A DNA stretch of 20,272 nt, from IMG/VR virus record IMGVR_UViG_3300031857_001743, positions 1 through 20,272 of that record; one strand, 5' to 3'. Numbering within the stretch: position 1 is the stretch's first letter; each line of letters opens with the position of its first letter. Shown here piece by piece: positions 1 through 7,523 of the stretch. Source of the DNA: a virus. The notes under the pieces were generated by a model. That model ran no database searches. It had not been told where the DNA came from and saw nothing but the letters and a program-made list of their open reading frames with translations. The position numbers and the translations under genes were made by a program.

Positions 1-80
1 AAGTAATCAGGATTCTGGCATTTATACCGATACCTGTCTTCACAGCCAGTTAGCAGTAAAAGAAGCAATAAATATCTCAT
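1..80 (-). CDS. Small phage lipoprotein, N-terminal part (cut by window edge)
   Basis: 26 residues visible, still open at the window edge. MRYLLLLLLLTGC is a short lipoprotein signal peptide with lipobox LLTGC, so Cys13 should be lipidated and held in the outer membrane. EDRYRYKCQNPDY follows, a pattern I recall in small lipoproteins of aquatic phage lysis regions. Could be the outer-membrane spanin-like member of the lysis set, which would fit the neighbouring membrane genes, but the remainder is not visible. The ATGA start is shared with the preceding stop. Confidence 0.7.
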   Translation of the reverse strand, partial: MRYLLLLLLLTGCEDRYRYKCQNPDY

Positions 81-232
81 TTACCTAAACCAATCCTTCC
101 AAGTAAGAGATTGACAATTCTGTCTGACAAGTCATCAGGTAGGAACTTCAGAAAACCCAAGAAATAAAGTGCTACTACCCCGTAAACGAAGATTTTTAAG
201 CACAAATCAAAAGTCTTTTGGTACTCATTCAT
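77..232 (-). CDS. 51 aa single-helix membrane protein
   Basis: 51 aa. Starts MNEYQKTFDLCLKIF, then a hydrophobic helix over about residues 13-31 (KIFVYGVVALYFLGFLKF), followed by LPDDLSDRIVNLLLGRIG. ATGA overlaps on both sides make it one link of the small-gene chain. Similar short proteins occur, from memory, in the lysis region of aquatic phages. No Shine-Dalgarno sequence, so translation is likely coupled. Function not known. Confidence 0.72.
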   Translation of the reverse strand: MNEYQKTFDLCLKIFVYGVVALYFLGFLKFLPDDLSDRIVNLLLGRIGLGK

Positions 233-726
233 CTGCCACATCTACGAGTGGTTGCACAGAAATCCATCATCTCATTCACGCCAACAAACACTAGAAACAG
301 AACAAAGAAGATTCCACCTATTGCCAAGCCAATCTCTAGTTGTTCTTGCTCTTTCTGTTTAGCTTCTTTCTCGGCTTTCTTTAATGCACTTATTTCTTTG
401 GCATCTGCCAAGTCCATCTCTGCTTGACGAGCCTTAATTTTGTTCCAAACATCAATCTTACCTGTCTGCATAAAGAGCATCTTCAGTTCTTCTTCAAACG
501 CTCTGGCTTGCTCTAGTGCCATCTCAATCTGGAGAGCCGTACCCATGTTCGAGCCTTTGCCAGACTGCTTGGCTTGAAGCATTGCCTTGGTAGCTACAGA
601 CTTAGCGTCAAATAGCTTACCAATCATGGGTGCAAGCGAGCCTAAGTCATTGGCAACATTAGCTGCCTTCTTGACCATGCTGATTGCTGACTGTATGCCA
701 GCTAGTGCTGTGATTGGGTCTATCAT
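229..726 (-). CDS. Membrane-anchored coiled-coil phage protein, unknown role
   Basis: 165 aa. N-terminus MIDPITALAGIQSAISMVKK is a motif I recall in many aquatic podovirus and myovirus genomes, where it is uncharacterised. Residues ~60-130 are a long charged helix (EQARAFEEELKMLFMQTGKI; later KKAEKEAKQKEQEQ). Residues ~132-151 are one membrane helix (IGLAIGGIFFVLFLVFVG), followed by a short tail with CATTRRCGR. AAGGT ~10 bp before the ATG. Joined on both sides by ATGA. Could be a virion protein inserted during infection or part of the lysis set. Confidence 0.82.
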   Translation of the reverse strand: MIDPITALAGIQSAISMVKKAANVANDLGSLAPMIGKLFDAKSVATKAMLQAKQSGKGSNMGTALQIEMALEQARAFEEELKMLFMQTGKIDVWNKIKARQAEMDLADAKEISALKKAEKEAKQKEQEQLEIGLAIGGIFFVLFLVFVGVNEMMDFCATTRRCGR

Positions 727-845
727 TTCTTATCTACCTTTTTCCATTCAATACAGTAGACTTTTCGGTTGTACACATCGCCAACCCAAACCCACTTAAC
801 ACATCTGTACTCAATAGTTACAGCCAACAAAAACGCTAGTACCAT
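723..845 (-). CDS. 40 aa membrane protein with a conserved-looking KWVWVGDVYNRKV motif
   Basis: 40 aa from ATG 845, which overlaps the 30 aa gene by 10 bp. Residues 1-11 (MVLAFLLAVTI) are hydrophobic, followed by EYRCVKWVWVGDVYNRKVYC and a basic end (WKKVDKK). I recall near-identical small proteins in other aquatic phages, which argues for a real gene with this internal start and not the 80 aa frame from 965. No Shine-Dalgarno; translation probably depends on coupling. Function unknown. It ends in ATGA shared with the next gene. Confidence 0.68.
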   Translation of the reverse strand: MVLAFLLAVTIEYRCVKWVWVGDVYNRKVYCIEWKKVDKK

Positions 846-928
846 GCCCACACAATAATGTAGACACACCAAATGACAGTAATACAAAACAAGACTGCGG
901 TAGTAAAAGCCACAGCCCAATCTTTCAT
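836..928 (-). CDS. 30 aa single-helix membrane protein (tiny gene)
   Basis: 30 aa. Begins MKDWAVAFTTAVLFCITVIW and is hydrophobic almost throughout, one membrane helix over about residues 5-27. The ATG overlaps the preceding TGA as ATGA, and GGATT lies ~5-7 bp upstream. A longer frame (start at 965) covers the same region in another register but reads through the end of the previous gene, so it is not preferred. No family recognised. Position suggests a lysis or envelope role, perhaps a holin partner or regulator. Confidence 0.6.
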   Translation of the reverse strand: MKDWAVAFTTAVLFCITVIWCVYIIVWAWY

Positions 929-1149
929 TTTTTAATCCAAGTCTGCCAGACAGCACCAGCAGCAATGACTAACCCACCAATCCACAAAACTGGTTGAGCA
1001 ATAGATGCTATCCAGTTAAGAACCTTTACAGCACCCTTGGCAGCGTCAATAGCTTCTACAAGGTCTTTGGTGTTCTTATCTATCTCATCTACCTTTGCTT
1101 CAACAGCTAGTAGACGCTCATAGATTTGCTCATGGCTTACATCAGTCAT
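925..1149 (-). CDS. XhlA/holin-like small membrane protein
   Basis: 74 aa. Residues 5-42 form an amphipathic heptad helix (EQIYERLLAVEAKVDEIDKN) and residues ~44-70 one hydrophobic segment (VLNWIASIAQPVLWIGGLVI), with a basic end (TWIKK). A coiled coil followed by one C-terminal membrane helix is the plan of XhlA-type lysis proteins, and the place after the fibre genes is usual for lysis genes. A holin function is inferred. Starts in ATGA shared with the chaperone and ends in ATGA shared with the next gene. Confidence 0.8.
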   Translation of the reverse strand: MTDVSHEQIYERLLAVEAKVDEIDKNTKDLVEAIDAAKGAVKVLNWIASIAQPVLWIGGLVIAAGAVWQTWIKK

Positions 1150-1640
1150 GGCGCATCAGGCCATGTAATAGTCCAAGGGAAACCTGTCTGCGTAGTTACA
1201 TCACGCAAGGCTTGACGATAGGTAGCCCATACTGCTTTGTCCACAGGAGCGTCTGCTACTTGTGTCCAATCACAGTCTTTTAGTTTCTCATCCCTAGAAG
1301 CACGAACACTCTTAGCCTGTTCAGCATCTTTAGAAGCCTTGTAAGCCACTTCTTGTTCAGCAGCAGTAGTAGTTACACCATCAACCACTTGGTCAATGAA
1401 GACAGGGCCAAGGATGTACTTTGTGTACCACTTACCATCTACTTGCTCAACACCATTGGCTTGAGAGTATTGGTAAACAGTACCTCCTGTTGCTTGTGCG
1501 CCTTCAAAGACTACATCAGCACCCAAAGCCTCTAAGACTTCAGTTGTTGTTATGTCCCATGATGGGCCACCATTGGCTTTTGTGTATGCACGAAATTCAC
1601 TTTCGTACATGACTGCGCCTGTTTGTGTTCTGATTTGCAT
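1146..1640 (-). CDS. Tail fibre assembly chaperone (phage tail assembly chaperone-like)
   Basis: 164 aa directly downstream of the fibre genes. The C-terminal ~55 residues carry the mark of tail fibre assembly proteins: RASRDEKLKDCDWTQVADAP, then WATYRQALRDVTTQTGFPW, ending ITWPDAP (RD..L...DW, YRQALRD, WP..P). This class helps fibres fold or trimerise and is usually absent from the virion. The N-terminal two thirds are specific to this phage and may recognise its own fibre. AAAGGA 5 bp before the ATG is strong and overlaps the TAA of the gene upstream. ATGA joins it to the next gene. Confidence 0.87.
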   Translation of the reverse strand: MQIRTQTGAVMYESEFRAYTKANGGPSWDITTTEVLEALGADVVFEGAQATGGTVYQYSQANGVEQVDGKWYTKYILGPVFIDQVVDGVTTTAAEQEVAYKASKDAEQAKSVRASRDEKLKDCDWTQVADAPVDKAVWATYRQALRDVTTQTGFPWTITWPDAP

Positions 1641-1649
1641 ATAAGTCCT

Positions 1650-3620
1650 TTAAGCTATTGCCAGCCCTATGTAGGTTGCAGAAGATACGTTCACATTAGT
1701 TGCTGAAACTTGGTTGACTACAAAGCCAGTTGAGTCTGTGTCAATCGTGTCATCAGTAGTCACTTCAGCGGCTGTTGTATTGAGGCTAAGATGTGGGTCA
1801 TTTCCTGACACGATACCCCTAGCAGAATCCCATACATACCAATCACCAACATCATCTGTACGCTTAATTAAAACAAACCTCGCCCCACCCGTGAAGCCAC
1901 AGTTAATTGTCTGTGATGAGCCATTGCCTGTGTATGAAAATACTTTACTTACACCAGCCGCTGTAGCAAACAAATAAATGACGTAGGTTTGGGAAGATGC
2001 GCTATTAGAAGTTCCTACAGTAAACACAGTTGATGTAGGCGCAGTATCGTTCCACATGGTGCTTTGCACATCCCAAGCTGTGTCTGCGTTTAAAGTTCCT
2101 CTTTTTGTTGGGCCATTAAAAGCATCATAAACACGCCAATTTGATGAATTACTTCTGTTTTTTGTAATCATTAACTCAGGTACTGCACCTAAGTTGTGCG
2201 GTAATGTTTGATTTGCTCCCGTCCCTGTATAGCAAACCTCATCAAAGAAGCTAGGGGCACGTCTGAAGAAATGTCCGTAGATATTGGTATTGTTGTTTAA
2301 AGCTCCAGAAGAAGCGTAGTTAACAGTAATCCCATCATTATTAAAACTTACAAGGTCAGACCCTGAGCTTTCAGCGTAGTTTCTATAAGTCTCAAGATAC
2401 GGGTCTATGCCTCTTAGCCTATCAACAACGACACGAGAAAATCCAGCAGATACTGTACTACTTCTTGTTCCAGCTTCTACAAAATCAGGATTAAATCCAA
2501 CACCAGTTATTTCTCTATTGTTGGTTGAGTTTCCTGTCCATAAAACAGTATTAAACACCTTAGTCGCATCAGTAGGTACTTTCATTGGGCCTCTACGAAT
2601 GGCTATGTAGATGTAAGTTGAGCCTGATGTGCTGGTAAAGTTTTGTACAGTAAAGCCTGTTGCGGTTGGGTTTCCTACTGGTGTAGCGCCATAATTACTT
2701 TCTGCACTACTGCTATTTGCTAATAACAATGCAGTTCCAGTAGAAGCCCAACCACGCATGTTGTCAAACATACCCCATCCACCTGCGGCATCTATGCGTT
2801 TCGTAAGAACCCATTGTGGTTCGTATCCAAGCGTAACAGTAGCATCACCACCAGCGGTAACAGACATTGACCCACACGAAATCACATTGTCTGTACCAGT
2901 TAGGCCAAAGCCTCCTGCGTTGTGGGCGAAGAAATAAGCAACATATGTAGCCCCGTTAGTATTTAATGGGCCACTACCAAGTGGTGTAAAAGTAGTTGGG
3001 CCTATGCCATCAAAATAATTATACCAATCTGCCGCAAATGCAGCCGTTGAATTAAGTTTGCCCCAATTTATTGTGCCTGTAGCAGGTACATTCCAAACGT
3101 ACCAATCACCAGTGCTATCAGTTCTTTTAACTATTACAAAGGCTGGAGTGGATACCAATGAATGGCTAACAGTTTTTCCTGTACCATTTCCAGTATAGGT
3201 TTGAACATCAAAGAACTTTGGTTGCTTGCGGAATGTCCATGAGACATAATTATCACCAATTCTATTGGGCAGTGATGGTGCAGAAATTGCATCACCAAGA
3301 TTAAATCCTGTAGTAGCTGGAGACCAAGAACCTGACCCATAATCTGTACTTGCACTTGTACTATTAGAATACAGAGCCTGATTATTTCCTCGTCCAGTGT
3401 CAAAAAGATTATGCCAAGATGTACTAACAGTGTTACGACTTTTGCACCAAACCAAACCACCTTTAGTAGAAACATCTATGCCGTTTACAATAGTTCTAGC
3501 AGTTTCATTACCCGTGTATAGGTAAGTAGAGAACACATCCTCAATGTAGTTAGGCACAACAGGAACACCGCCACCAAAGGCATCATAAGAAGCTGCACCA
3601 GAAGTTGCTTGTAATGGCAT
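1650..3620 (-). CDS. Modular repeat protein, probable tail spike/fibre partner (DUF7483-like repeats)
   Basis: 656 aa from ATG 3620 (MPLQATSGAASYDAF), 4 bp after the fibre stop, with AAGG 9 bp upstream. A longer frame from a GTG at 3671 would overlap the fibre by 47 bp and has its AGG only 2 bp away, so I reject it. About six repeats of ~100 residues cover the protein (about 30-135, 136-240, 241-350, 351-456, 457-558, 559-656). The shared pattern is F..YTGNG, then h.L...P.FV..KRT, then GDWYVW, ending in TYV.Y.FA. The repeat looks like one I remember as DUF7483 in phage proteins; not verified. Likely on the tail as an adhesion or receptor protein. TAA overlaps the ribosome site of the chaperone gene. 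Confidence 0.85.
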   Translation of the reverse strand: MPLQATSGAASYDAFGGGVPVVPNYIEDVFSTYLYTGNETARTIVNGIDVSTKGGLVWCKSRNTVSTSWHNLFDTGRGNNQALYSNSTSASTDYGSGSWSPATTGFNLGDAISAPSLPNRIGDNYVSWTFRKQPKFFDVQTYTGNGTGKTVSHSLVSTPAFVIVKRTDSTGDWYVWNVPATGTINWGKLNSTAAFAADWYNYFDGIGPTTFTPLGSGPLNTNGATYVAYFFAHNAGGFGLTGTDNVISCGSMSVTAGGDATVTLGYEPQWVLTKRIDAAGGWGMFDNMRGWASTGTALLLANSSSAESNYGATPVGNPTATGFTVQNFTSTSGSTYIYIAIRRGPMKVPTDATKVFNTVLWTGNSTNNREITGVGFNPDFVEAGTRSSTVSAGFSRVVVDRLRGIDPYLETYRNYAESSGSDLVSFNNDGITVNYASSGALNNNTNIYGHFFRRAPSFFDEVCYTGTGANQTLPHNLGAVPELMITKNRSNSSNWRVYDAFNGPTKRGTLNADTAWDVQSTMWNDTAPTSTVFTVGTSNSASSQTYVIYLFATAAGVSKVFSYTGNGSSQTINCGFTGGARFVLIKRTDDVGDWYVWDSARGIVSGNDPHLSLNTTAAEVTTDDTIDTDSTGFVVNQVSATNVNVSSATYIGLAIA

Positions 3621-3624
3621 ACGA

Positions 3625-5952
3625 TTAAGCCTTAAATTGTGTGTTGCTTGCCAAGACTGTGAAAGTCGCACTACCTGTCTTGATTAAAAGAAATCTGTAA
3701 CTGTCTATTCCACTAGCATTACCCGCAGTAGGAGCACCACCAAGCCATCTAGTAGTCACACCTGATGTAGTGCCATCCACTTGAACAGCAGAGTTGTAGT
3801 AAGCAGTAGAGCCTTGAGTGACCAAGAAAGCCACAGTCATTGATTGACCTGTACTCATCAGAGTGTCTAGTGAAGTACCGCTAGAGGCTCTGAAGTTAAC
3901 TGTCCAGTTAGCACTTGCATTACTTGTGTAATACAAGACTGACTGAGTGGTTATGTCGTAGTTAATCGTTCCAGTAGCCGCTGTTGCTGATACTGTTGCT
4001 ACCTCTGCTGCATCGTTTAGTACAATGGCAGTTGCTGATGATGTACCTGTAAAGGTCTTAGTTCCTGTAAAGGTCTGTGCTGTGTTAATGCTTGCAACAT
4101 TGGTTAGAGTGTTATCAGCAAAGGTAATGGTCTTGTTAGTAAGGGTTTCAACGCCTGTTAAGGTAGCAAAAGAACCTGCTGTGAACGCTGCGTTAGCCCA
4201 TGTAGAACCTGTCCACACAAATAGATTGTTAGTCGATGTATTCCAGTACAAAGCACCTGTGAGCAAAGCGTTTCCATCATTGTCTACAGATGGGGCAGAA
4301 CTCTTAGAACCTAAATATCGGTCATCAAAGGCATCGTAAGTGTTAGCCGCATCGGTAGCACTAGCAGCAGCGTTTGTTGCGCTTGTGGATGCGTTTCCTG
4401 CGCTTGTAGAGGCATTTGAGGCACTCGTAGAAGCATTAGAAGCAGAAGTCGCAGCAGCAGCAGCACTTGTCGCAGCAGATGTTGCACTACCTAAGATGCC
4501 ATCAACATAAGTCTTAGTGGCAGCGTCTTGGTTATTGGTAGGGTCACCCAATCCAGTAATCTTAGACGTACCCATAGCTAAAGCACCACTCATCGTGCCA
4601 CCAGTAGTAGATAACTTACCACTCAGAGAAGTATCAACTTCAGTCTTTGTGTAAGCATCTGTGATACCGAAACCAGAGATGGTAGTGGGATTCGTACCTG
4701 CTGTGATACGTCCAAATGTGTCAACAGTTACAGACTTATATGTACTAGCAGTAACGCCAGTTGTAGCCAAATCAATCTCATCTGCCCCTACAACAATTCG
4801 TGCGCTTGATGCAGTATTCACGTTAAGCGTGTTACCTGTCTTGCTCATGCCAGTACCAGCAACCACTTGCCCTGCACCTGAGAACTGAGCAAACGTAATT
4901 GATGTACTACCTAAAGTACCGCTTGTTGGGATAGTACAGATAAATCCATTATTAGCGTTTACTGTACCGCCTTCAACAAAGGTGTAAGCAGCTACCAATT
5001 CAGCGTATGTATCAGCGTCTGTCGTTCTAGTCCATGAACCAGATGCACATAAGTAGATACCATTATTAGAAGCAGTAGTCTGGTCTTTAACCAATACTCG
5101 GTCACCTGCAATAACAGATATACCATCAATGGTCTGTGCGCCAGATAACGTAAGGTTTGCAGTAGAAGCAGCAACCACAGAGGCTTTGGCATCAATACCT
5201 TGAGCAATAGCGTCTACATAAGACTTGGTTACTGCATCAGCATCAGCCGTAGGAGTACCAAGACCTGTAATCTTGTTTGTACCCATAGCGATAGCACCAG
5301 ACATAGTGCCACCAGAAAGATTCAGCTTCAAAGCGTCAGCAGTATCTACATAACCCTTAGTCGCTGCATCAGATGCGTTAACTGGTGTAGCCAATCCTGT
5401 GATTGTTCCTACTGTTCCAGAGGACATATCCAATGTGCCATCAATCGTGACATTATTGAATGTAGAAGTTCCTGTAGCCGTTGTGACGTTACCAGAGACA
5501 TTGCCTGTCAGGTTACCAGTTACATTGCCTGTTACAGCACCTGTGTGTGTTCCTGTGGTGTTACCAGTTACGTTACCTGTCAAACCACCTACAAAGCCTG
5601 TGGAGGCAGTTACTGTTGTTCCTGTGATAGCTTGGGCAGATGAGCCACCGATTACAGCACCATTGATAGTTCCACCAGTAATAGTGGCAGACGATGATGT
5701 GAGTGGGCCTGACAGACCAGCAGTAGCCGTTAAAGTGCCTGTCAGAGTAGATGTACCAGTAACCGATAAGTTACCACCTACAGTTACATTGTCACCAGCA
5801 GAACCATCTTGAAAGTTCTTCAACTGAGCCATCAATGTACGAATAGCATTGTTGACCAAAGATGGGGCCATACCCTCCGCTAAGTTAATACTGTTAATGT
5901 CAGTATTGTTATTAGCGGTACTGCTGTATTCTGAAATCTTGGTCTTTGCCAT
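3625..5952 (-). CDS. Tail fibre protein, modular
   Basis: 775 aa. AAGGA 5 bp before the ATG supports the start. Layout: residues 1-50, likely tail-attachment domain (KTKISEYSSTANNNTDINSI ... LAEGMAPSLVNNAIRTLM); 52-165, short beta repeats, including GNVTGN-type units at 121-157; three copies of an ITGL..P....DA.TK.YVD unit ending at about 203, 247 and 484; 250-345, a domain with AGDRVLVKDQTTASNNGIY; 408-443, FGRITAGTNPTTISGFGI then TKTEVD; 486-540, an Ala/Ser/Asn segment with five 7-residue units; 540-600, DDRYLGSKSSAPSVDNDG then GALYWNT; 600-775, beta-rich tip with ETLTNKTIT and TVAFLVTQGSTAYY. Built like trimeric phage fibres; the tip should contact the host receptor. Overlaps the longest frame of the next gene but not its preferred start. 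Confidence 0.92.
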   Translation of the reverse strand: MAKTKISEYSSTANNNTDINSINLAEGMAPSLVNNAIRTLMAQLKNFQDGSAGDNVTVGGNLSVTGTSTLTGTLTATAGLSGPLTSSSATITGGTINGAVIGGSSAQAITGTTVTASTGFVGGLTGNVTGNTTGTHTGAVTGNVTGNLTGNVSGNVTTATGTSTFNNVTIDGTLDMSSGTVGTITGLATPVNASDAATKGYVDTADALKLNLSGGTMSGAIAMGTNKITGLGTPTADADAVTKSYVDAIAQGIDAKASVVAASTANLTLSGAQTIDGISVIAGDRVLVKDQTTASNNGIYLCASGSWTRTTDADTYAELVAAYTFVEGGTVNANNGFICTIPTSGTLGSTSITFAQFSGAGQVVAGTGMSKTGNTLNVNTASSARIVVGADEIDLATTGVTASTYKSVTVDTFGRITAGTNPTTISGFGITDAYTKTEVDTSLSGKLSTTGGTMSGALAMGTSKITGLGDPTNNQDAATKTYVDGILGSATSAATSAAAAATSASNASTSASNASTSAGNASTSATNAAASATDAANTYDAFDDRYLGSKSSAPSVDNDGNALLTGALYWNTSTNNLFVWTGSTWANAAFTAGSFATLTGVETLTNKTITFADNTLTNVASINTAQTFTGTKTFTGTSSATAIVLNDAAEVATVSATAATGTINYDITTQSVLYYTSNASANWTVNFRASSGTSLDTLMSTGQSMTVAFLVTQGSTAYYNSAVQVDGTTSGVTTRWLGGAPTAGNASGIDSYRFLLIKTGSATFTVLASNTQFKA
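4342..4446 (-). repeat. 21 bp tandem repeats coding for SAxNAST units in the fibre
   Basis: Five 7-residue units (residues 503-537 of the fibre: SASNAST, SASNAST, SAGNAST, then two diverged units SATNAAA and SATDAAN) are encoded by imperfect 21 bp tandem repeats. Probably a flexible or coiled spacer whose length could change by recombination. Confidence 0.75.
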
Positions 5953-5960
5953 GTTAGTCC

Positions 5961-7523
5961 TTATTGGATACCCAAAAGATTGCGCTGTTCTTCGTCTAAG
6001 TCTTCCATAGACAATAGACCTCTAGCTGTTGTTGGTGTAACAGCCCTAAATGGCCCACCAATTGTTTGCGGGATACCACCAGTACGCATAATGTTAGTCA
6101 AGTCCTCTACGCTACCTCTACGCATATTTGTAGCAGCTACGCGAGAACCTGCTGCACCCAATGCCATAGGAATACCGACTGCTGGCGCATACATAGTTGC
6201 ACCACCAGTAAACAATCCACTCACAGGGCCAGTTGGTGCAAAGCGTCCAAAGAATTTCAACATATTCTGAACATTGTCGCCTTTGGCAGCTTTCTCAATA
6301 GCGTCCTGTTCAGTCTTAGTAAACAAACGCATTTTCTTGTCATTCTTAGCAAGTTGACGCAATTGTTTAGCAAGTGAGTTTTCTTCACCAGACTGAGTAA
6401 ATTTGCTTCTGTCTAGCTTTGCTTCATTAAGCATATCCTCAAATACTTCAGACTTTTTCATTTTTGAATAAGCATTACGAGCCTCAGACCATAACTGGGT
6501 TGCGTTTTTCATATCCCCAGAAATAATTGATTCTTTAGGAACAGTCATTAAGTAGTTATCGTATTCATCTAAAAGAATAGATGCCATTCGTTTTTCCTCT
6601 GGCTCAATACTCTTTTGACCAGCACGAATCATCTTACGCAAAGCCTGAAGTTCAGTCCAATCTTTAGGTTGGGCAGTAGATGTAAGTTGGTTAATTGCGC
6701 CAGCTACTTTGGGGAAAATTTCAGGTGCATAACCTTCTTCTCTAAGACCTTTTGCAATCTTATCCATTGAGTCAACAAACTCATCAGATTTTAATTGAAC
6801 ACCAGATTTTTTTAATTGGTCATATCTGTCTGTGGCAATTCTGTCTAATGCCTGAGAAGACAATGCTTGCTCTTTTTGAGAACGCTTAACGCTACCAGCA
6901 GTACCTGTTGCCAATGTGGTAGCTGCGCCATATAAAGGATTACCAGTAGCCTCTGTAACTGTTTGACCAGACATAACAGCCGTAGGAGTCACAATCGCTT
7001 GTGTCTTAGGGGCTACAGCAAGTTGCTCTGTAACTCCACGAGTCACAGGAGATGCAGCAGTTGTAGATGCTTTAATCAAAGCAGGAATAGTCCTAGCCAC
7101 ACCTGTCATTGCTTCTAATCCACCACCAACAACTCGCTCAGTTGGTGTTTGCGTTTCTGGCGCAGCAGGAACTCCAGCTTGCGTCATCAAGTTTTGAATA
7201 GCTTGAGATGCAGGAATCAATCTCTTATCAGTAAATGGTGAAGCAATTACATTTAATAACGCATTGACAGCATCAGCAGCAGGAACAGCCATTGAGCCAA
7301 CAAGCGCACCTAATGGGCCACCATACGAGCCAATCTGTGCGCCAGCTAATGTAGGGGCAACAGCACGATAAGTTAGACCAGCACCACGCTCAAATGATTC
7401 TTTGAGTGTTGGGGATTTTGGTTGACTTTGATTAAGAATAGCTAAACCAGCATCAGAGACTTTAGTCAAGTCACCTGACTGTAGTGCCATCAAATCACTA
7501 TCTGATAATTTAGTTAAGTCCAT
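5961..7523 (-). CDS. Probable internal virion (ejection) protein 3
   Basis: 520 aa, coupled to the previous gene through TAATG. The N-terminus has a short internal repeat (LTKLSDSDLMALQSGD then LTKVSDAGLAILNQSQ, residues 3-34). Residues ~50-115 are Gly/Ala-rich and hydrophobic (TLAGAQIGSYGGPLGALVGS), and residues ~445-480 again (GLFTGGATMYAPAVGIPMAL), so two membrane-active or membrane-associating patches flank a charged helical middle (about 215-420). This plan fits large ejection proteins that insert into the cell envelope. No lytic transglycosylase or peptidase motif seen. Its TAA is fused to the ribosome site of the tail fibre gene (TAAGGA). Confidence 0.83.
   Translation of the reverse strand: MDLTKLSDSDLMALQSGDLTKVSDAGLAILNQSQPKSPTLKESFERGAGLTYRAVAPTLAGAQIGSYGGPLGALVGSMAVPAADAVNALLNVIASPFTDKRLIPASQAIQNLMTQAGVPAAPETQTPTERVVGGGLEAMTGVARTIPALIKASTTAASPVTRGVTEQLAVAPKTQAIVTPTAVMSGQTVTEATGNPLYGAATTLATGTAGSVKRSQKEQALSSQALDRIATDRYDQLKKSGVQLKSDEFVDSMDKIAKGLREEGYAPEIFPKVAGAINQLTSTAQPKDWTELQALRKMIRAGQKSIEPEEKRMASILLDEYDNYLMTVPKESIISGDMKNATQLWSEARNAYSKMKKSEVFEDMLNEAKLDRSKFTQSGEENSLAKQLRQLAKNDKKMRLFTKTEQDAIEKAAKGDNVQNMLKFFGRFAPTGPVSGLFTGGATMYAPAVGIPMALGAAGSRVAATNMRRGSVEDLTNIMRTGGIPQTIGGPFRAVTPTTARGLLSMEDLDEEQRNLLGIQ

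Noticed and set aside
3018-3023. TATAAT on the minus strand inside the six-repeat gene
   Set aside because: No spaced -35 box noted and an intragenic position; such a hexamer is expected by chance in A/T-rich coding DNA.
3621-3671. GTG start at 3671 for the six-repeat protein
   Set aside because: Overlaps the fibre end by 47 bp and its AGG is only 2 bp from the GTG; ATG 3620 has AAGG at a proper distance.
3625-5952. Long plus-strand open frames within the fibre region (for example 4025-4339, 5200-5643, 5399-5812)
   Set aside because: They are antisense shadows of a repeat-rich, Thr/Val/Ala-coding gene; low-complexity Val/Pro or Cys/Ser products without ribosome sites, in a window where all other genes are on the minus strand.
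1650-5952. Diversity-generating retroelement acting on the fibre genes
   Set aside because: No reverse transcriptase, template repeat or adenine-specific variable repeat is visible in the window.
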